Part shown: positions 57,786 to 64,000 of the stretch, in pieces
How the letters are laid out: the number at the start of each line of letters is the position of its first letter
How positions within the stretch are numbered: the stretch's first letter is position 1
Assembly: GCA_017448985.1 (NCBI GenBank)
Contig: JAFSKL010000014.1
Location: forward strand, 1-64,000
DNA length: 64,000 nucleotides
Source: Paludibacteraceae bacterium
GTDB taxonomy: Bacteria; Bacteroidota; Bacteroidia; Bacteroidales; Paludibacteraceae
Reading direction: 5' to 3'
Notes under the pieces: generated by a model
What the model was told of the DNA's origin: nothing
Database searches by the model: none
The model's input: only the letters and a program-made list of their open reading frames with translations
Translations under genes and position numbers: made by a program

Positions 57786-60700
57786 TTGCGAAATAAATTT
57801 CTTTACATAGTATTGCTATTGTGGCTGCCATTGGGAATGGCGGCTCAGACGACCAAGCCGAAAACGCTCAAAGAACTGATAGCGGAAGAGAAAGCGCAGA
57901 AAGAGGCAGCCAAGAAAGCGAAAGAGGCTGAGCAGTCGAAAGCCGCCAATCAAAAAGCGAAAGCGGACACTCCTGCCGGTACGGACAAGACGCCCGAAGA
58001 AGCAGCCGACTATGTGACCCTGACGGATAGCGCCATTTGGGCACCGACGCAGGTGAAACAACTCGGCGCACAGAACTACGGCGAGTTAGTACAACCGCAG
58101 AGTTCGTTGGACCTGCAAGACCCGGACAACATAACGACCACAGTCGAGTACCAACCCGAGACAGGCACCTACATACTCCGTACACGCATCGGAGATACGG
58201 ATGTGACAACACCGTATATGCTGACCCAAGAGGAGTATAACCACTACGCCGAACGGCAGATCATGCACCGGTACTGGCAGCAGAAAATAAGCGAAGTGGA
58301 GCATAACAACGAGACTAAGTTCGACATCACGGACATGAAGTTCAACATCGGTCCTGCGGACAAAGTGTTCGGTCCCGGCGGTGTGCAACTCAAGATGCAG
58401 GGAAGCGCGGAACTGCTCTTCGGTTTCAAGCATCAGTACATAGCCAATCCGTCTCTTACTTTGCGCGCGCGCAATAATAACATCTTCGACTTTGACGAGA
58501 AGATCCAAGCCAGCATCCAGGGAAAAGTAGGTACACGCTTGAACTTCAACATGTCCTACAACACCGAGGCATCGTTCTCGTTCGACCAGCAGAACCTCAA
58601 ACTGAACTACAAAGGCGAGGAAGACGATATCATCCAATCGATTGAGGCGGGTAATGTGACGTTGGACCTGCCCAGTTCGCTCATCCGAGGCAGCAAAGCA
58701 CTCTTCGGTATCAAGACGAATCTCAAATTCGGCAAACTGAAGATTCAAGCTTTGATCTCACAACAGAACAGTGAGGCCCAAACGGTCAGCAGCAAAGGCG
58801 GTGCGCAGATGACCAAGTTCGACATCAGCGGAGACAATTACGACGAGAACCGCCACTTCTTCCTCAGCCATTTCTTCCGCGACCGTTACGAGGAGTCCAT
58901 GAACAGCGTGCCGTATATCACCAGCGGCGTGCAGATCAACAAGATCGAAGTATGGATCACGAACAAGCGCAGCAATTATGATCAGGCGCGTAACCTGGTG
59001 GCCTTCGTCGATCTGGGTGAGAGTCCCGACCATACCTTCAATGACAACTGGAACGGCAAAGCCGGTGCGCCGGATAACAACACCAACGATTTGTACAAGT
59101 ATATCCGTGATAATGTTCCGCAGTTCCGTGACTTGCAGCAAACGAGTACCGCATTGGAAGGCCTGAACGGGATGGAAGGCGGTACGGATTTCGAAAAAAT
59201 AGAGTCGGCTCGTCTCTTGACGAGCAGCGAATATACGCTCAATAGTTCGTTGGGTTACATATCGCTCAAGAGTGCGCTGAATCAGGACGAGGTACTGGCA
59301 GTCGCTTACGAATTTACTTATAACGGGCAGGTCTATCAGGTGGGTGAGTTCTCTACGGACGGTAGTCCGGAACTGCAGGCGCCCAATGCCCTGGCTCTGA
59401 AGATGATCAAGTCCAGCGCCAATGCGCCGCTCAGAAAGAACCGCGGTACATGGGACCTGATGATGAAAAACATCTACGCCCTCGGCGCTACCAGTATTCA
59501 GTCGGATAAGTTCGAGTTCTACGTCACTTACCGTAATGACTCGGTCGGAACGGATGTGCAGTACCTGAACGAAGGCCCGATCAGCGGTAAGCAGCTCATA
59601 CGGGTGATGAAACTGGATCGTTTGGACCAGAAGAACAACGCCGCTCCTGATGGACGTTTTGACTTCTTGGAAGGCCTAACCGTTTATTCGAGCGGAGGAA
59701 AGATCATATTCCCGGTGCTCGAACCTTTCGGCGAGTACCTCGCGCGCGCACTGGGCAATGATGAGAAACTGTCGGCCAAATACTGTTTCCCCGAGTTGTA
59801 CGACTCGACCTTGGTGGTAGCGCAGGAGTTGAGCGAAAAGAACAAGTTCCACCTGACGGGTAAATACAAAGGCACGAACGGTAGCGAGATCCGCCTGGGT
59901 GCGATGAATGTGCCGCGTGGTTCGGTCACGGTTACGGCAGGCGGAGCCACACTCATCGAGAACGTCGATTATACCGTCGATTACACCATGGGAACGGTGA
60001 CGATCCTCAATACCTCCATCCTCGAATCGGGCACGAATGTGGATGTCAAGCTTGAGAACCAAAGTACCTTCTCCATGCAGCGCAAATCGCTCTTCGGCGC
60101 CCATTTGGAGTACGAGTTCTCCAAAGACCTGGTACTTGGAGGAACGATCATGCACTTACGTGAACGCCCGTTGACGACCAAGGTGAACACGGGTTCCGAA
60201 CCTTTAGCGAACACCATCTGGGGTGTGAACGGCAGTTGGAAGACAGAGATGCAATGGCTGACCAATGCCATCGATAAGATTCCTTGGATAAACGCCACAG
60301 CACCTTCCACGTTCTCACTCAACGCCGAGTTTGCACACATGATTCCGGGGCACACCAACGATGTGGGCGCTATAGGGACGGCGTACATAGACGATTTCGA
60401 GAGTACGACCACCAACATCGATGTGCACTATCCCAGTTATTGGTTCCTGGCTTCGACGCCTACCGTCTTTGACGAGTCGAAGGATATCAACCGCCCGAGT
60501 TACAACAAGAACCGTTCCTTACTGGCATGGTATGCTGTCGATCCTATCTTCGGCTATCCGCAGACCAACACGCCTGCGCACATACGCGATGACTTGGAGG
60601 CACTGAGCGACCACCGTACGCGTATCGTCTATCAGGATGAGATCTATCCGAATCGCCAGGAAGCCAGCAACATCGATACGAAAATGTCGGTACTCAACCT

Positions 60701-63700
60701 GTCGTTCTATCCCAAGGAGCGCGGACAGTACAACATCAGCGCCGACGAGGTGGGCACGGACGGACGCATGACCAATCCAAAGAAGCGTTGGGGAGGTATG
60801 ATGCGGCGTCTGGACAACACAGACTTTGAGAAAGCGAACATCGAGTATATCCAGTTCTGGCTCATGGATCCGGCTTTGACCAATCCCGAGCACCCGACCG
60901 ATTACAACGGCGAGTTGTACATCAACCTCGGTGATGTGAGCGAGGATATATTGCGCGACGGCAAGAAAGCGTTCGAGCACGGTCTGCCGGTGTCGAACGA
61001 GGACCTCGGTCGTGTCGATTCGACCTTATGGGGATATGTGCCCAGAACGACGAGCACCGTGGTTGCGTTCAGCAACGAAGCCGGTTCACGGGAGAAACAG
61101 GATGTGGGTCTGAACGGTCTGAGCAGCGAAGAAGAACAGACATGGCCTGCGTACAAGCAGTACCTAGACGATCTGCAGAAACGCGTCTCCGCCGATGTAT
61201 GGTCATCGTGGGCCAACGACCGTTTCTCGCCGCGTAATGACCCTGCCGGCGATAATTTCCATTACTACCGCGGTACGGATTTCGATGAGGCAGAAGTGCC
61301 TATCCTCCAGCGCTACAAGCACTACAACGGGACGGAAGGCAACTCGCCTGCTACGGAGCAACAGACCGAGAGTTACGGAACGGCTTCGACGCTGACGCCT
61401 GATGTGGAGGACATCAACCTCGACAACACGCTCAACGAGTACGAGAAATACTACCAGTACAAAGTCATCTTGCGTCCGGACATGATGGAGGTAGGACGGC
61501 AGCATATCACCGAGAAGAAAGTGCGTCGTGTCACCTTGCGTAACGGTACTACGGCGGATGTGACATGGTATCAGTTCAAGATTCCGTTGAAAGGCGATAG
61601 TGCCAGCGTACAGAAAATCGGTTCCATCCGCAATTGGAAATCCATCCGTTTCATGCGTATGTACCTGACGGGCTGCGAACACGAGACGCACTTGCGATTC
61701 GCTACGCTCGACCTCGTTCGTGGCGAATGGCGTCAGTACACGCGTGACTTGGCGCCGGTAGGCGTAGCCGTCAACAGCAGCGCTTCCATCGACGTACAGA
61801 CGGTCAACATCGAGGAGAACAGTACCCGTTCACCTGTCAACTATGTGCTGCCTCCCGGCGTGAGCCGTCAGACCGATCCGGGACAGGCACAACTGATTGC
61901 GCAGAACGAGCAGGCGATGGTTCTCCGCGTGGCACACCTTAGTCCGCGTGACGCCAGAGCGATGTACAAGAATACGGGTTACGACATGCGCCAGTACAAG
62001 AACCTGCAGATGTTCGTCCATGCAGAGCAGATAGCCATCGATCCCGAACTCAAAGACGGCGACTTGAGCTGTTTCATCCGCCTCGGTACGGACTTGCGCA
62101 ACAACTACTACGAATACGAGATCCCACTTCATTTGACCGAACCGGGCATGTATAACAACAACAATGTCCTCGACCGCGAAAAAGTATGGCCGGAAGAGAA
62201 CATGTTCGACTTCCCGCTGGAGGTCCTCACGCGTGCCAAAGTAGCGCGGAACAAAGCCAAACGAGCCGGCAACGAAGGTGTCAGCAACACTATTCCGTAT
62301 GTCATCTATGACGAGGCTTCGGATAAACCGCAGAACAAGATTACCGTGCTCGGTAACCCGACGCTCGAAGAAGTATCGACCATTATGGTCGGTATCCGCA
62401 ATACGGGACAGCATGAGGCCAGCGGAGAGATCTGGGTGAACGAACTGCGCCTGAGCCAGTTCAACGAACAAGGCGGTGTGGCTGCCATGGCCAATGCGGC
62501 CTTGGCCATCAGCGATATCGCACAAGTGAATGTAGCAGGACGGTTGGAAACGGCAGGATACGGATCCATCGAATCGAATGTGCTCGACCGCAATCTCGAC
62601 AATTTCTACCAGATAAGCGTGAGTGCAGCGCTTGAAGGAGGACGACTCTTCCCCGAGAAAGCCAAGATACAGATGCCGCTTTATGTGTCGTACAGCAACG
62701 AGACCACGAGTCCCGACTATGACCCGCTTGACACGGATATCAAACTGCGTGAGACGCTCGAGACCTACGATACCAAAGAGGAGAAAGACTCCATCAAACA
62801 GATGTCCAACACCGTCCACGAATCCACATCGTTCAGCGTCTCCAACCTCAAGGTGAACATCCATTCCAAGAAGAAGGATATGTTCTACGATCCGGCGAAC
62901 TTCAGCATCTCGGCGGCTTACAACAAGCAAGCGGAGCACTCACCGGACATGGAAACGAACTTCACGACCGACCATAAAGGTTCGTTCCAATATTCCTATA
63001 ACTTCAATCCGAAGCCGTGGGAACCGTTCGCCAAAGTGGAGAAAGTGCAGAAAGTCAAGTTCCTCAAAGAGATGAACTTCTACTACCTGCCGCAGTCGTG
63101 GGCGTTCAATACGAATATGCACCGCACCTTCAGCCATATGAAGATGCGTGATTTGGCCGGTGCGTCGACCGACGCGATGGACCTGACGTTCAGCAAGGAC
63201 TTCACATGGGATCGCCATGTCGATATCAAATATGACCTGACCAAGAACATGAAGTTCAGCTTCCAATCGGCCATGAACGCCATCATCGACGAAGGTAAGT
63301 ACACGCCGGAAATACTGAACGGACGCTATTTCGATGCGGAGTTCAACCATGACCAGTACGAAGCGTGGAAAGATACGATCCAGCGTTCGCTGGCCAAGTG
63401 GGGTTCGCCCTATACCTACCAACAAGTCTTCACAGCCAGTTGGAATGTGCCGTTCAACCGCATCACGGGACTCGAGCCCATCACAGCCAATGCTTCTTAT
63501 AACGCCAACTACAACTGGACGCGTACCGCTTCCACTACCACGGGCGTGAACATGGGTAATACCGTCAGCAGCCTGCAGTCATGGCAAGTGGACGGAGGTA
63601 TCAACTTCGAGACCTGGTACGGTATGTCCAAGTACTGGAAATCGATGACACAGCACTACTCCGGCCGTGGCGGTGGCAGAAGGGCGTTCAAACCCAAGAC

Positions 63701-64000
63701 CTACACACAGACGGCACAACTGAAGAAAGGCGAAGCAGTCGAAATCACTCATCGACTCAATAGCGAAATGCTGACCGTGGCTGTCAAAGACTCAACCGGC
63801 AAAGCTGTGCCCGTATCATTCAAGACGGCAGGCAACACCAAGATCAGCATCACCTCCAAAGCCGATTGCGCCAACGCCAGCATCACCATCACCACAAAAG
63901 ACCCGAACGAACGCAAACCTGCACAGGTGGCTACCGACATGTTCGCATACATAGGTACAATGTTCCGCCGCCTGCAAGTCACCTACCGTGAGACGAACTC
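57786..64000 (+). CDS. sprA: SprA, giant outer-membrane translocon of type IX secretion (3' end outside window)
   Basis: Open from TTG 57786, 4 nt after the ruvA stop, to the window edge, about 2071 codons with no stop. A signal peptide (FLYIVLLLWLPLGMAAQ) is followed by a charged low-complexity segment (KEAAKKAKEAEQSKAANQKA) and then SprA sequence, for example TKFDITDMKFNIGPADKVFG, SLIRGSKALFGIKTNLKFG, HFFLSHFFRDRYEE, VPYITSGVQINKIEVWITN and EIWVNELRLSQFNEQGGVA. SprA/Sov forms the 36-strand barrel through which T9SS substrates leave. Full proteins are about 2300-2500 residues, so perhaps 300-400 are missing. Frame checked at 57786, 60003 and 63963. Start choice between TTG and a later codon is uncertain. 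Confidence 0.95.
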   Translation, partial: MRNKFLYIVLLLWLPLGMAAQTTKPKTLKELIAEEKAQKEAAKKAKEAEQSKAANQKAKADTPAGTDKTPEEAADYVTLTDSAIWAPTQVKQLGAQNYGELVQPQSSLDLQDPDNITTTVEYQPETGTYILRTRIGDTDVTTPYMLTQEEYNHYAERQIMHRYWQQKISEVEHNNETKFDITDMKFNIGPADKVFGPGGVQLKMQGSAELLFGFKHQYIANPSLTLRARNNNIFDFDEKIQASIQGKVGTRLNFNMSYNTEASFSFDQQNLKLNYKGEEDDIIQSIEAGNVTLDLPSSLIRGSKALFGIKTNLKFGKLKIQALISQQNSEAQTVSSKGGAQMTKFDISGDNYDENRHFFLSHFFRDRYEESMNSVPYITSGVQINKIEVWITNKRSNYDQARNLVAFVDLGESPDHTFNDNWNGKAGAPDNNTNDLYKYIRDNVPQFRDLQQTSTALEGLNGMEGGTDFEKIESARLLTSSEYTLNSSLGYISLKSALNQDEVLAVAYEFTYNGQVYQVGEFSTDGSPELQAPNALALKMIKSSANAPLRKNRGTWDLMMKNIYALGATSIQSDKFEFYVTYRNDSVGTDVQYLNEGPISGKQLIRVMKLDRLDQKNNAAPDGRFDFLEGLTVYSSGGKIIFPVLEPFGEYLARALGNDEKLSAKYCFPELYDSTLVVAQELSEKNKFHLTGKYKGTNGSEIRLGAMNVPRGSVTVTAGGATLIENVDYTVDYTMGTVTILNTSILESGTNVDVKLENQSTFSMQRKSLFGAHLEYEFSKDLVLGGTIMHLRERPLTTKVNTGSEPLANTIWGVNGSWKTEMQWLTNAIDKIPWINATAPSTFSLNAEFAHMIPGHTNDVGAIGTAYIDDFESTTTNIDVHYPSYWFLASTPTVFDESKDINRPSYNKNRSLLAWYAVDPIFGYPQTNTPAHIRDDLEALSDHRTRIVYQDEIYPNRQEASNIDTKMSVLNLSFYPKERGQYNISADEVGTDGRMTNPKKRWGGMMRRLDNTDFEKANIEYIQFWLMDPALTNPEHPTDYNGELYINLGDVSEDILRDGKKAFEHGLPVSNEDLGRVDSTLWGYVPRTTSTVVAFSNEAGSREKQDVGLNGLSSEEEQTWPAYKQYLDDLQKRVSADVWSSWANDRFSPRNDPAGDNFHYYRGTDFDEAEVPILQRYKHYNGTEGNSPATEQQTESYGTASTLTPDVEDINLDNTLNEYEKYYQYKVILRPDMMEVGRQHITEKKVRRVTLRNGTTADVTWYQFKIPLKGDSASVQKIGSIRNWKSIRFMRMYLTGCEHETHLRFATLDLVRGEWRQYTRDLAPVGVAVNSSASIDVQTVNIEENSTRSPVNYVLPPGVSRQTDPGQAQLIAQNEQAMVLRVAHLSPRDARAMYKNTGYDMRQYKNLQMFVHAEQIAIDPELKDGDLSCFIRLGTDLRNNYYEYEIPLHLTEPGMYNNNNVLDREKVWPEENMFDFPLEVLTRAKVARNKAKRAGNEGVSNTIPYVIYDEASDKPQNKITVLGNPTLEEVSTIMVGIRNTGQHEASGEIWVNELRLSQFNEQGGVAAMANAALAISDIAQVNVAGRLETAGYGSIESNVLDRNLDNFYQISVSAALEGGRLFPEKAKIQMPLYVSYSNETTSPDYDPLDTDIKLRETLETYDTKEEKDSIKQMSNTVHESTSFSVSNLKVNIHSKKKDMFYDPANFSISAAYNKQAEHSPDMETNFTTDHKGSFQYSYNFNPKPWEPFAKVEKVQKVKFLKEMNFYYLPQSWAFNTNMHRTFSHMKMRDLAGASTDAMDLTFSKDFTWDRHVDIKYDLTKNMKFSFQSAMNAIIDEGKYTPEILNGRYFDAEFNHDQYEAWKDTIQRSLAKWGSPYTYQQVFTASWNVPFNRITGLEPITANASYNANYNWTRTASTTTGVNMGNTVSSLQSWQVDGGINFETWYGMSKYWKSMTQHYSGRGGGRRAFKPKTYTQTAQLKKGEAVEITHRLNSEMLTVAVKDSTGKAVPVSFKTAGNTKISITSKADCANASITITTKDPNERKPAQVATDMFAYIGTMFRRLQVTYRETN

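Overview
The window is a contiguous stretch of a Bacteroidota chromosome, most likely order Bacteroidales. Evidence: Bacteroidetes-type promoters (TTG, about 20 nt, then TAnnTTTG) in five divergent intergenic regions; T9SS/gliding genes (sprA next to ruvA, a GldG-like gene, a PorT-like barrel, CotH proteins with sorting-type C-termini); BspA-type LRR proteins; kduI/kduD/DUF4861; many lipoproteins. I cannot name the family. No rRNA, tRNA, CRISPR array, prophage or transposase was seen.

Layout. 1-613: 3' end of rpsA with a strong terminator. 677-6151 (minus): porin, imelysin, di-heme oxidoreductase and cytochrome c assembly protein in one operon. 6358-13925: small lipoprotein, CPA2 antiporter, outer-membrane barrel, and a 1620-residue protein that looks like TamB fused to a TamL/Omp85 barrel. 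14005-19473: secreted proteins, including a BspA-type LRR protein split by a one-base frameshift. 19659-24767 (minus): MBL hydrolase, Dpm1-like glycosyltransferase, argS, CotH. 25014-30517: parvulin chaperone, GldG-like protein, LysM/binding-protein fusion, PorT-like barrel. 30565-33163: uronate catabolism (kduI, kduD, DUF4861). 33170-40471: a tightly coupled run of GT9, parA, parB, DUF5683, lytic transglycosylase, MerR regulator and YfhO membrane protein. 40468-48056: a more A/T-rich surface-glycan island with two minus-strand glycosyltransferases and a complete pseudaminic acid operon (pseB, pseC, pseF, pseG-pseH fusion, pseI). 48276-51982 (minus): kdsC, ispD-like, CotH and kdsD. 52071-56025: GT4 plus the GDP-D-glycero-D-manno-heptose pathway (hddA, gmhA, hddC-gmhB fusion). 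55981-57018 (minus): thiL. 57176-64000: ruvA and the first about 2070 codons of sprA.

The genes form a cell-envelope programme: T9SS export and its cargo, outer-membrane assembly, Kdo/heptose precursors, and nonulosonic acid for surface glycans, interleaved with housekeeping genes (rpsA, argS, parAB, ruvA, thiL).

The most unusual signal is a family of very short tandem repeats scattered through both intergenic DNA and coding sequence. Most are 7-bp units in runs of exactly four (28 bp), often with identical first and last units. The unit sequence differs from site to site. They lie in frame inside argS (three times), ccsA (three times), the porin gene (twice), gldG, the tamB-like gene and yfhO, and they supply start codons or C-termini for other genes. 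Octamer and 11-mer versions are confined to intergenic DNA.
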